Assembly: GCA_965221585.1 (NCBI GenBank)
Contig: OZ244898.1
Location: 496,001-560,000, forward strand
DNA: 64,000 nucleotides
From: VXYK01 sp965221585
GTDB lineage: Bacteria > Actinomycetota > Acidimicrobiia > Acidimicrobiales > Aldehydirespiratoraceae
Reading direction: 5' to 3'
Shown one piece after another: positions 16,402 through 24,780 of this stretch; positions within the stretch are counted from its first letter, which is position 1; every line of letters starts with the position of its first letter. The translations under genes were made by a program, and so were the position numbers. The notes under the pieces are model-generated. The model ran no database searches. It saw only the letters and a list, made by a program, of their open reading frames with translations, and was not told the DNA's origin.

Positions 16402-19400
16402 ATGGTCGATCCGCTGCAACTCTTCTCGGCACCTGTCCGGGACTGGTTCAGGGAGACCTTTTCTGAACCCACACCACCGCAACGCCACGGTTGGCCGGCA
16501 ATAGCCGCGGGCGACCACACGCTGATCCTCGCCCCCACCGGAACCGGCAAGACCCTCTCCGCCTTCCTGTGGGCCATCGACCGGCTTTCCGTTGAGCCGG
16601 TTCCCGATGATCGTCTGAAACGCACCCGGGTGTTGTACATCTCTCCGCTGCGGGCGTTGGCGGTCGACGTCAACAAGAACCTTCGTGACCCGCTCGAGGG
16701 AATCGAGACGTCGGCCCGACGCAACCGAACCAGCGTGAACACTCCAACCGTGGCGGTCCGCACGGGAGACACTGGTGCGCCGGAGCGTCGTCAACTAATC
16801 CGTCAGCCACCGGACATTCTGATCACGACGCCCGAGTCGCTGTATTTGATGCTGACCAGCCGTGCACGTGAGACCCTGCACGGCGTCGAGCATGTGATCG
16901 TCGACGAGATTCACTCTCTGGCCGGAACCAAACGCGGCGCGCATCTGATGCTGTCGCTTGAACGACTGGAAGAGTTGACCACAAAGCGACCTCAGCGGAT
17001 CGCGCTGTCCGCGACCCAGCGCCCGCTCGATGAGATCGCGCGCTTCCTGGGAGGCTCGACGCTCGGGGAAGACGGGACGCTGCAACCGCGTCCGGTCACA
17101 GTGATCGACGCGGGGATCAGCAAACAACTCGATATCGAGGTGGTTGTCCCCGTGGAGGACATGAGTTCGTTGGGGGTTGAGCCTTCGACAAACGACACCG
17201 CGGACGCCGGCCGGGCTCAGCGCAGTATCTGGCCCTCGATTCATCCGAGCCTGCTCGACCTGGTGGAACAGCACAACTCGACCTTGATCTTCGCGAACGC
17301 ACGGCAGCTCTGCGAACGTCTGGCCACCCGTCTCAACGAACTGGCGGACGAGAGGGCGGGTTCGGCGGACAGAGCGGACTCAACGGAACCAACGAACCCG
17401 GAGGCTGAGACGGAGTTGGTGAAGGCCCATCACGGGTCGTTGTCGCGTCAGCGTCGGCTTCAAGTTGAGGAGGAGCTCAAGCGAGGCGATCTGCGGGGGC
17501 TCGTCGCTACTTCGACCCTTGAGCTCGGTATCGACATGGGGGCGGTTGACCTGGTGGTCCAGGTTGGTTCTCCCCGTTCGGTTGCGTCGGGTCTTCAACG
17601 GATCGGGAGGGCCGGCCATCAGGTGGGCGAACCGAGCCGCGGCAAGATCTTTCCCAAGCATCGCGCCGAGTTGCTTGAGGCTGCGGTGATCGTGGATCGC
17701 ATGAAGCGAGGGCTGATCGAGCACACGAGTATTCCTCGCAACCCCCTCGATGTGCTGGCGCAGCAGATTGTGGCCATGTGCGCCATGGACGACTGGGATT
17801 TCGATCACCTGTTGTCGGTGGTGCGACGCAGTGCCAACTTCAATGAGTTGTCGTCCGAAGTCTTTGCGAACATCGTTGATCTGCTGTCCGGGATCTACCC
17901 GTCCGAGGAGTTTTCGGGGCTCAGACCCCGAATCGTGCACGATCGTGCCACTGCGACGTTACGGGGCCGGAAGGGCGCGCAGCGCTTGGCTGTGACCAAC
18001 GCGGGCACGATCCCGGACAGGGGTGCCTTCGGTGTGTTCCTGGCCGATGGCACGCGGGTCGGGGAACTCGACGAGGAGATGGTCTACGAGAGTCGTGCCG
18101 GGGAGGTCTTCCTGCTCGGAGCGTCCGCGTGGAGGATCGAGGACATCACCTTCGAGCGTGTCGTCGTGACCCCCGCTCCGGGTGCAGAAGCCAAGATGCC
18201 GTTCTGGAAGGGCGGTGGGCCGGGTCGGCCGAGCGAACTCGGCCGGGCTCTCGGAGAGTTCATCCGCGAGATCCGCAAGGAGACCGACCCCGTATCGCGC
18301 CTGCGCGAGCGACATGATCTTGATGAGCTTGCGGCCCGCAACATCGTTGCTTTCCTGCGGGATCAGGCTGACGCCACGGGTGCGGTCCCGGATGATCGAA
18401 CAATTGTGGTCGAGCGGTTCCGTGATGAGATCGGGGACTGGCGGGTATGCGTCCTGACTCCGTTCGGTGCTCGGTTGCATGCGCCGTGGGGAGTGGCGAT
18501 ACGTGCCCGCTTGAGCGAGGCGTTGGGTGCCGATGTCGAGTTGATGTGGAGCGACGACGGCATCGTCATTCGGCTTCCCGATGCCCTCGACGATCTCAGC
18601 GTCGAGGATCTGCTCTTTGATCCCGACGAGGTCTCCGATGTCGTGGTTGCGGGGTTGGGAGAGACTGCGATGTTTGCTTCACGTTTCCGTGAGTGTTCGG
18701 CTCGGGCGCTGCTGCTGCCGCGTCGCAGACCGGATCAACGCACTCCACTTTGGCAACAACGTCAACGAGCTGCGGATCTGCTTGCGGTGGCGGCCCAGTA
18801 TCCGACGTTTCCGATGTTGCTGGAGGCGACTCGCGAGTGTGTCAACGATGTGTTCGATCTTCCGGGACTACGGCAGTTGATGGCTGATCTGCGTTCTCGG
18901 AAGGTTCGGGTGGTTTCGGTTGAGACACCGAGAGCCTCACCATTCGCTCGTTCACTGTTGTTCTCTTGGATTGCGGTCTACATGTACGAGGGGGACGCGC
19001 CGCTGGGGGAGCGTCGTGCCGCGCTGTTGGCCCTTGACTGCGAGCTGCTGGCGGATCTGCTCGGTGAGGAGGAGTTGCGGGAGCTTCTCGATCCAGCGGT
19101 GCTCGCTGATGTCGAGTTGGAATTGCAGCGGCTCAGCGACGATTGTCTGGCTCGCGACGCCGACGAACTTCACGATCATCTCCGGATTCTCGGCCCGCTC
19201 AGTCGGCTTGACTTGGCCGTTCGGGCGGATGTGGGCGCTGACGTCGATGCTTGGATTCAGCGACTCATTGAGGAGCAGCGAGTGATTGAAGTTCGGATCG
19301 CCGGAGAGGATCGTCTGGCCGCGAGCGATGATGCTGCGCGGCTGCGTGATGGGGCGGGTGTGGCGGTGCCGGCTGGCTTTGGAGGCGCCTTCGCCGAGTC

Positions 19401-21060
19401 TGGCGATGATTCGCTTGGTGATCTTTGCTTGCGCTTCAGCCGGACCCATGGCCCGTTCGTGGCCAGCGACATTGTTCGCTGGATCGGGGTCGGCGAAGAA
19501 CACCTCCGCGAAGCTCTGAAGCGGCTGACCGCGGACGGAAAGGTAATTCGTGGAGAGTTCCGGAGGGGCAGTGGCGAACGTGAGTACTGCAACGACGATG
19601 TCCTGCGTATGCTTCGTCGGCGTTCATTGGCCGCGCTGCGCAACGAGATCGAGCCGGTCGGTGCAGCGGCACTGGTTCGGTTCTTGGGTGCCTGGCAGGG
19701 AGTGACGAGTCCTAGGCGTGGGGCCGGCGGGTTGGCGGAGGTTGTCGGCCAACTTCAGGGCGCGCCGATTGCTGCCTCGGTGTTGGAGTCGGAGGTTCTG
19801 CGCAGCCGGGTCGAGGATTACCAGCCGAGTCAGCTCGATGCATTGTGTGCCACGGGCGAGTTGGTGTGGGTGGGCGCGGGTTCAGTGGGTGCTCGCGACC
19901 TGCGGGTGCGGCTGTTGTTCCGGGATCAGCTTCGGTTGCTGTTGGGTGCGCCCGATGAGTTCTCGACGGAGCCGGTCCATGAGGCGCTGTTGGCTCATCT
20001 CGGTGAACGCGGGGCATCGTTCTGGCCTGATCTGGTCGCAGCGGTTGCCCAGGCCGGCGTGGACTACGACGAGGAGTTGGTGTTGGCCGGCTTGTGGGAT
20101 CTGGTTTGTGCTGGCTTGGTCACCAACGACACTCTGGCCCCAGTCCGTGCCCTGGTCAGCAACCAACCGGATTTTAGCTCTGGCGCTGTTGGACGTTCTG
20201 CGAAGGATTCTGCTGGTCGTTCTGTCGGAGGTTCCGTCAAGGACCCTGCCGGCGATCCTGTCGGGGGTTCGGCTGGGCGTTCGGCCGGGCGTTTTGTCAG
20301 ACGCACTGCTGGGCGGCGCGGTCGTCCTCGGCCGGGGACCTTGCGGCGACAGGGACCGGCGACTGGGGCAGGTCGCTGGTCGTTGGTTGCGCCCATGCGA
20401 GAGCCGGTGCCCACACATACAGAGGTTGCGTATGCACAGGTTCAACAGTTGCTGGACCGGTACGGAATTCTGGCTCGCGAGGTTGTCAACGGCGAAGCCA
20501 TCGAAGGGGGATTCGCCGGCTTGTACCCGTTGTTGCGTCTGCTCGAGGAACGCGGTGAGGTCCGGCGCGGCTACTTTGTGGCTGGGCTGGGCGCGGCCCA
20601 GTTCGCCGCTCCGGGTGCCGTTGACCGCCTTCGTAGTCTCCGGCCTATCGCGTCCGACATCGGTGGTAGTCGCCTGGATGACCACGGAGAAGGCTCGGGC
20701 TCCGAAGGCGGCTTGGTCGTGTTGGCTGCGACCGACCCGGCTCAGCCTTACGGTTCGGTGTTGCCTTGGCCCGAGACAACCGGTCGCCCGTCCCGTGCCG
20801 TGGGTGCGTATGTGGTGATCGATGACGGCGTCTGTGTGGCCATCCTGGAGCGCGGCGGCCGTTCTCTGGTGACGTTTCCGGCCGCGCACGATAACGATGC
20901 CTGGATTGAAGCCCTGAAGGATCTGCTGACCAGCGGTCGCCTGCGTTCCCTGGAGATCACCAAGGTCGACGGCATCGCCGTTCGCGAGACACCTTGGGCC
21001 TCTCGTCTGGAGTCAGCTGGTTTCACCCCCAGTTACCGGGGATTCGCTTTCCGCCCGTGA
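16402..21060 (+). CDS. lhr: Lhr family ATP-dependent DNA helicase (long form)
   Basis: 1552 residues from ATG 16402; the longer upstream frame is antisense to ideR. Superfamily 2 motifs: Walker A APTGTGKT at residues 44-51, DEIH near 168, SATQRP, then ATSTLELGIDMGAVDLVVQVGSPRS and QRIGRAGHQ in the second RecA domain. The winged-helix and beta-barrel Lhr-core modules and a long C-terminal domain complete the ~1500-residue architecture of mycobacterial Lhr, a 3'-5' translocase involved in DNA repair. A Gly/Ser/Arg-rich low-complexity linker (about 20185-20340) interrupts the C-terminal region. Likely monocistronic. Confidence 0.95.
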   Translation: MVDPLQLFSAPVRDWFRETFSEPTPPQRHGWPAIAAGDHTLILAPTGTGKTLSAFLWAIDRLSVEPVPDDRLKRTRVLYISPLRALAVDVNKNLRDPLEGIETSARRNRTSVNTPTVAVRTGDTGAPERRQLIRQPPDILITTPESLYLMLTSRARETLHGVEHVIVDEIHSLAGTKRGAHLMLSLERLEELTTKRPQRIALSATQRPLDEIARFLGGSTLGEDGTLQPRPVTVIDAGISKQLDIEVVVPVEDMSSLGVEPSTNDTADAGRAQRSIWPSIHPSLLDLVEQHNSTLIFANARQLCERLATRLNELADERAGSADRADSTEPTNPEAETELVKAHHGSLSRQRRLQVEEELKRGDLRGLVATSTLELGIDMGAVDLVVQVGSPRSVASGLQRIGRAGHQVGEPSRGKIFPKHRAELLEAAVIVDRMKRGLIEHTSIPRNPLDVLAQQIVAMCAMDDWDFDHLLSVVRRSANFNELSSEVFANIVDLLSGIYPSEEFSGLRPRIVHDRATATLRGRKGAQRLAVTNAGTIPDRGAFGVFLADGTRVGELDEEMVYESRAGEVFLLGASAWRIEDITFERVVVTPAPGAEAKMPFWKGGGPGRPSELGRALGEFIREIRKETDPVSRLRERHDLDELAARNIVAFLRDQADATGAVPDDRTIVVERFRDEIGDWRVCVLTPFGARLHAPWGVAIRARLSEALGADVELMWSDDGIVIRLPDALDDLSVEDLLFDPDEVSDVVVAGLGETAMFASRFRECSARALLLPRRRPDQRTPLWQQRQRAADLLAVAAQYPTFPMLLEATRECVNDVFDLPGLRQLMADLRSRKVRVVSVETPRASPFARSLLFSWIAVYMYEGDAPLGERRAALLALDCELLADLLGEEELRELLDPAVLADVELELQRLSDDCLARDADELHDHLRILGPLSRLDLAVRADVGADVDAWIQRLIEEQRVIEVRIAGEDRLAASDDAARLRDGAGVAVPAGFGGAFAESGDDSLGDLCLRFSRTHGPFVASDIVRWIGVGEEHLREALKRLTADGKVIRGEFRRGSGEREYCNDDVLRMLRRRSLAALRNEIEPVGAAALVRFLGAWQGVTSPRRGAGGLAEVVGQLQGAPIAASVLESEVLRSRVEDYQPSQLDALCATGELVWVGAGSVGARDLRVRLLFRDQLRLLLGAPDEFSTEPVHEALLAHLGERGASFWPDLVAAVAQAGVDYDEELVLAGLWDLVCAGLVTNDTLAPVRALVSNQPDFSSGAVGRSAKDSAGRSVGGSVKDPAGDPVGGSAGRSAGRFVRRTAGRRGRPRPGTLRRQGPATGAGRWSLVAPMREPVPTHTEVAYAQVQQLLDRYGILAREVVNGEAIEGGFAGLYPLLRLLEERGEVRRGYFVAGLGAAQFAAPGAVDRLRSLRPIASDIGGSRLDDHGEGSGSEGGLVVLAATDPAQPYGSVLPWPETTGRPSRAVGAYVVIDDGVCVAILERGGRSLVTFPAAHDNDAWIEALKDLLTSGRLRSLEITKVDGIAVRETPWASRLESAGFTPSYRGFAFRP

Positions 21061-21106
21061 GGGCTGTGTAGAATATATCAATAGTTATCGTTGATTAATG
21101 TCATAC

Positions 21107-21118
21107 CCTCGCGCGAGG
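21107..21118. repeat. Perfect 12-bp palindrome upstream of DUF4262 gene
   Basis: CCTCGCGCGAGG reads identically on both strands and lies 8 bases before the ATG at 21127. It could be an operator, or an RNA hairpin covering the ribosome-binding region. A possible -10 box TAGAAT lies at 21069-21074 in a short A+T-rich stretch. Function not demonstrated. Confidence 0.45.
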
Positions 21119-21126
21119 ATGCCATC

Positions 21127-21642
21127 ATGTGCATTAGATGTGAGGGATACGGCGAAGAACAGGTTGGGCGAATGCATGACCTGATGATCGATGTTCATGG
21201 GTTCGCGATTACCCAAGTGCGGAAAGATGGCCAGCACGGATGGACATACACGATGGGGCTCCGTGAAGGGCTGGACCATCCCGACCTGTTGGTCGTGCAG
21301 CTGCTGCCGGATGTTCAAGCCGAGCTTGCGTCAACGCTGGGGCAGATGGTCGTGAACGACGGAGGGATCGACCAAGAGGTGTTGGCGGAATCCGACATTG
21401 AGCTTGTACCGGTGGATCCGCGGCATTTCCGGGACGGACTCGTTGCGGAATGGGTCAACCGCTACCACAAGTTCCCCGAGGAGGGTGATTTCCTGCAGAT
21501 CATGGTGGGTCCGAGCAGGATGTGCGAGTGCTGCCGGCACAGGATGCAGCGCCTCGACGATCCAGCACCGTTGCGGCTTCACCATCTGAACAGACAGCAA
21601 CGCCGGGCGGCGCAACGGCACCACCGGAAGCGCCTCCGGTAG
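21127..21642 (+). CDS. DUF4262 domain protein
   Basis: 171 residues from ATG 21127 (MCIRCEGYGEE); TTG 21091 in the same frame would add 12 codons but crosses the palindrome. The segment HGFAITQVRKDGQHGWTYTMGLREGLDHPDLLVV matches the DUF4262 pattern (H-G-x-a ... f-a-Y-T-v-G-L). Two Cys clusters, MCIRC at the start and CECC near residue 137, could bind a metal. The last ~25 residues are highly basic (LNRQQRRAAQRHHRKRLR), suggesting nucleic-acid contact. Family function unknown. A short A+T-rich upstream region separates it from lhr, so it probably has its own promoter. Confidence 0.8.
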   Translation: MCIRCEGYGEEQVGRMHDLMIDVHGFAITQVRKDGQHGWTYTMGLREGLDHPDLLVVQLLPDVQAELASTLGQMVVNDGGIDQEVLAESDIELVPVDPRHFRDGLVAEWVNRYHKFPEEGDFLQIMVGPSRMCECCRHRMQRLDDPAPLRLHHLNRQQRRAAQRHHRKRLR

Positions 21643-21651
21643 GGTTGTGGT

Positions 21652-21987
21652 GTGAGTCTTGCCGTCGAGTTGAGCGAACTTGCGGGGGTTGCCCGGCAGC
21701 ATGGTGCGGCTGCATTTGTGCTTACCACCGGGGCTGATGAGCGGCCGCGGGTCATCCATGTGGCTGTTGCCGTGGCCGACGATGGCACCGTCTCCGCGGT
21801 GGTCGGCCGCAGCGCCGCCGCCAACGCGCTGGCCAGATCGAACGTGTGTGTCCTCTGGCCTCCAGCCGCCGACGGGTTCAGCCTGATCGCGGACGGCATT
21901 GCCGAAGTCGAGGGCGAACCCGGCCCCGGCACACCGATGACCATCAAAGTGACCTCCGCGGTCCGCCACCGCCCCGCCCGAATCTGA
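21652..21987 (+). CDS. Pyridoxamine 5'-phosphate oxidase-like split-barrel flavin-binding protein
   Basis: 111 residues from GTG 21652. The pattern AAFVLTTGADERPRVIHVAVAVADDGTVSAVV...SAAANALARSNVCVLWPP is the FMN-binding split barrel of the PNPOx-like superfamily, in a short single-domain form. Reaction cannot be assigned; small members may bind F420, FMN or haem. It lies 9 bases after the DUF4262 gene and is probably cotranscribed. A small hairpin (TCTCC-ACTA-GGAGA) follows the stop and separates it from the converging ligase. Confidence 0.72.
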   Translation: MSLAVELSELAGVARQHGAAAFVLTTGADERPRVIHVAVAVADDGTVSAVVGRSAAANALARSNVCVLWPPAADGFSLIADGIAEVEGEPGPGTPMTIKVTSAVRHRPARI

Positions 21988-22012
21988 GACTTCTCCACTA
22001 GGAGATCTAAGG

Positions 22013-23530
22013 CTACGACCTCGGCTGGGTCCGGCCCGCGCCGGGACGAGGCGACGTGATTGCAGCGACGAGGTCTCGTCGGCGGATCTGACCGGTCGCC
22101 GGCGTGCGTGGGATTTCATCTACAACGACGATGCGGCGGGGCTGCTTGTACTTGGCCAAGGCGCCCTTCCGGTCGTTCAGCAGTTCCTGCAGCGACGGCG
22201 GCGACGCGGGATCGGCAGGAACGACCACCACGGTGACCAGCTCGCCCCAATCGGTGTCGGGGACCCCGATCACCGCCAAGTCCGCTACGGCAGGATGGTT
22301 CTGGAGCACGGCCTCGACTTGGCTGGGTGAGACCCACTCGCCGCCGGTGCGGATCACGTCGGCCACCCGGCCGACTATCGACACGAACCCTTCGCCGTCG
22401 ATCTCGGCGAGATCGCCCGTGTGGTACCAGCCGTCGACCAGGGCCTCGGCTGTTGCCTGTGGGTCGTCGAAGTAGCCGTCGAACAGCAGCGGCCCGCTGA
22501 CGCAGAGCTCCCCGTCGACCAGTCGGACGGCTGTCAGCGGACCCGCTCGCCCGCACGAGCCCGGTTTGCGGGCCACATCGGCGTGATCGAGTTGACAGAC
22601 GCTGCCGGCTTCGGTCGATCCGTAGAATACCCGTACCGCGGCGTTGGGCGCGACCGTGCTGATGGCTTCGAGCAGTTCGGGCGGCGTTGCCGACGTGCCG
22701 GTGTCGGCGAAGCGGAGCCCGGCCAGCACCGCCTCGTCACCCTCGAAACCGGCCGTGTGGTCGATGACTCTCTGCCAGACTCCGGGGATGCAGTTGACCC
22801 GGTCGGCGCCGTGGGCCCGGACGGCCTCGACAATGCTGGCCGCGTCGGCACTTGTGAAGACACAGGCTGCGCGGGCGTGCCACTGGTTCATCCCGGTAGT
22901 GAACCCGGCCATGTGAAAGAGCGGGAAGGTGCATACCGCAGCTCGGCGCGGTTCGAGTTGGGAACCGGGATGGCTCCGTAGCACCGACACCCGGTGCGAC
23001 AGCATCACGCCCTTGGACCGCCCAGTGCTCCCCGACGTGAAGAAAACGACATGGAGGTCGTCATCGGTCAGGTCCGGCTGGCGGAACTCACCGGTCGGCG
23101 CGCCGGCCGCCTCGGCGAGCAGATCGTCGACATCAACGACCGCTGTGTTGAGCCGCTCTCCCACCTCGGCCGCCATCGCCAAGCGGTCGGCGTCGGCCAC
23201 GAGGATCGACGGGCGGGCCGCTTGAGCCATCTCCGCTGTCTCCTCGAGGGTCACCGACGGATTCGCCGGGGCGAAAACGACGCCGGCCTTCGCCGCGCCG
23301 GCGAACAGCGGGGCGATGTCGAGCGAGGTGTCAGCCAGCGTGACCATCCGATCGCCCACAGCTAGACCTCGTGCAGCAAGGGTCCGGGCCAACTGGTTGG
23401 CCCTGTCGTCGAGCTCGCCGAACGTGAGGGACTCGCCGCGCCACACCACCGCCACGTGGTCGGGGACCGAACGTGCCAGATCGGTGAAGACGTTCCCGAC
23501 GGTCAGTTCCGAGCGGCTGGCGACAGTCAG
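22013..23530 (-). CDS. AMP-dependent acyl-CoA synthetase/ligase
   Basis: Activates a carboxylic acid to its acyl-CoA through an acyl-adenylate. Motifs: P-loop TSGSTGRSKGV, YGSTEAGSVCQ (A5-like), GWYHTGDLAEIDGEGF and the C-terminal Lys region KYKQPRRIVVVDEIPRT. Start is uncertain: GTG at 23611 gives 532 residues but overlaps the upstream cupin by 85 bases, whereas CTG at 23530 forms a CTGA overlap with the cupin stop and gives about 505 residues with a normal N-terminus. The next internal GTG would remove conserved sequence. Substrate unknown; placement beside a 2-oxoacid oxidoreductase hints at organic or aryl acid metabolism (inference). Confidence 0.9.
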   Translation of the reverse strand: MTVASRSELTVGNVFTDLARSVPDHVAVVWRGESLTFGELDDRANQLARTLAARGLAVGDRMVTLADTSLDIAPLFAGAAKAGVVFAPANPSVTLEETAEMAQAARPSILVADADRLAMAAEVGERLNTAVVDVDDLLAEAAGAPTGEFRQPDLTDDDLHVVFFTSGSTGRSKGVMLSHRVSVLRSHPGSQLEPRRAAVCTFPLFHMAGFTTGMNQWHARAACVFTSADAASIVEAVRAHGADRVNCIPGVWQRVIDHTAGFEGDEAVLAGLRFADTGTSATPPELLEAISTVAPNAAVRVFYGSTEAGSVCQLDHADVARKPGSCGRAGPLTAVRLVDGELCVSGPLLFDGYFDDPQATAEALVDGWYHTGDLAEIDGEGFVSIVGRVADVIRTGGEWVSPSQVEAVLQNHPAVADLAVIGVPDTDWGELVTVVVVPADPASPPSLQELLNDRKGALAKYKQPRRIVVVDEIPRTPATGQIRRRDLVAAITSPRPGAGRTQPRS

Positions 23531-23877
23531 TCCTTCAACTCGACCACGATTTCGTGGAAGGTCTCGCGGCCCGGATTGACGGCCCTCTCGATGCCACCGC
23601 GGTCGCCCCACACCGCCATCATCGGCACCACATCGGCGTCGATCCGGCGATCCGGGAGGCTGGCACCGCCGAAGGAATCCTTGCTGTCGGGCTCGAACAC
23701 CGCGGCGATCCGGTCACCGGCTATCTGCACCATCACGTAATCGTTCTCGTGGCGGTGCACTGCCGACTCCTCGCCCGGCTCCAGGCGCATCTCCCACACG
23801 CGCACCCGCTCGTTCTCGAAGAGCAGGCGAGTGCCGATGTCACCGAGTGTCCGCGCGTCGCTCATGTCCGCGCACAT
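23527..23877 (-). CDS. Single-domain cupin protein
   Basis: 116 residues. The cupin pattern VRVWEMRLEPGEESAVHRHENDYVMVQIAGD supplies metal-ligand His residues (HRHEND), and the second motif ends ERAVNPGRETFHEIVVEL. Small cupins of this type bind metals and may be isomerases, dioxygenases or sensors. A start at MSDARTLGD (23865) is also possible. Transcribed first, with the acyl-CoA ligase coupled to its stop. Divergent from the oxidoreductase operon with about 61 bases between. Confidence 0.82.
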   Translation of the reverse strand: MCADMSDARTLGDIGTRLLFENERVRVWEMRLEPGEESAVHRHENDYVMVQIAGDRIAAVFEPDSKDSFGGASLPDRRIDADVVPMMAVWGDRGGIERAVNPGRETFHEIVVELKD

Positions 23878-23938
23878 GGTAGCAGCGCAATACCAACGCT
23901 TTCGGGTCCACTGGGATCGGCTGGGTAATACTGGGGCG

Positions 23939-24514
23939 ATGGAACGCGAGATCCTGATGACGGGGATTGGAGGTCAGGGCATCCAACTGGCGGCGCGTGT
24001 GCTTGCCGAGGGCGCATTGGCCGAGGGGCGCGAGGTCATGCTGTTCGGCAGCTACGGAGGGATGATGCGTGGCGGCCCCACCGACACAGCGGTCGTGGTC
24101 TCGACCAGCCCGGTCGAAGCGCCCCCTGTGGTGCCCGATGCTTGGGCAGCGATGGTGATGCACCACGAATTCGCCGCACCGACTTGGGCCAAGCTGCGGC
24201 CCGAGGGAGTGGCGCTCGTCAACACCGCCGCGGCGGAGTACCGGCCCGAGCACCCGGCCGCAGTGGTCGAGGTTGCGGCCACCGATCTCGCTGTCGACAT
24301 CGGCAACATTGTGGTCGGCTCGATGGTCCTGCTGGGAGCCCTCGCGGCGACAACCGGCCTGGTCGGCCTTGAGTCGCTGAAGGCTGCGGTCGGGCGCTGC
24401 CTACCCCCATACCGACGCGGACACGTAGACGTCAACATCGCCGCCCTCGATGCCGGGCACAGCGCAGTCGCTGCCGGGAGCCACCCGGCCTGGAAGCAAC
24501 CGGTGGCCCCGTGA
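23939..24514 (+). CDS. 2-oxoacid:ferredoxin oxidoreductase, gamma subunit
   Basis: 191 residues from ATG 23939; the longer frame upstream is not family-like. EREILMTGIGGQGIQLAARVLAEGA is the diagnostic N-terminus of OFOR gamma subunits (GGQG), followed by the MLFGSYGGMMRGG region. Oxidative decarboxylation of a 2-oxoacid to acyl-CoA needs all four subunits found here in the order gamma-delta-alpha-beta. GTGA overlap with the ferredoxin subunit. The DNA is markedly richer in G+C than flanking genes. Confidence 0.93.
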   Translation: MEREILMTGIGGQGIQLAARVLAEGALAEGREVMLFGSYGGMMRGGPTDTAVVVSTSPVEAPPVVPDAWAAMVMHHEFAAPTWAKLRPEGVALVNTAAAEYRPEHPAAVVEVAATDLAVDIGNIVVGSMVLLGALAATTGLVGLESLKAAVGRCLPPYRRGHVDVNIAALDAGHSAVAAGSHPAWKQPVAP

Positions 24515-24780
24515 CCGGCGACGAGGGCGTCCTCACCCGTGGCACGGTCGTCATCGACACCGAGGCCTGCAAAGGGTGCGATCTCTGCATCGACGCCTGC
24601 CCGCCCCGTGTGCTGGTGATGACGACGCATGAGGTCAACACCCGGGGCTACCGCTACCCGCTGCTGCTACCCGGCTGCACCGGCTGCAAGGCATGCTCGC
24701 AGATCTGCCCCGATTTCTGCTTCCAGGTCTTCAAGCTTGCCGAGCCGGTGCAGCTCGCGCCCGCGGCGGTGTCCCCGTGA
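24511..24780 (+). CDS. 2-oxoacid:ferredoxin oxidoreductase, delta subunit (2x4Fe-4S ferredoxin)
   Basis: 89 residues from GTG 24511. Two cluster-binding motifs: CKGCDLCIDACPP (about residues 21-33) and CTGCKACSQICPD (about 57-69), each C-x2-C-x2-C-x3-CP, as in bacterial-type 2[4Fe-4S] ferredoxins. It would carry electrons from the TPP/FeS site to external ferredoxin. Flanked by 4-base GTGA overlaps on both sides, so stoichiometric coupled translation is expected. Confidence 0.93.
   Translation: MTGDEGVLTRGTVVIDTEACKGCDLCIDACPPRVLVMTTHEVNTRGYRYPLLLPGCTGCKACSQICPDFCFQVFKLAEPVQLAPAAVSP

Noticed and set aside
21991..22004. Hairpin TCTCC-ACTA-GGAGA as terminator between converging genes
   Set aside because: Only five base pairs and no T tract; mentioned in the neighbouring gene but too weak to call.
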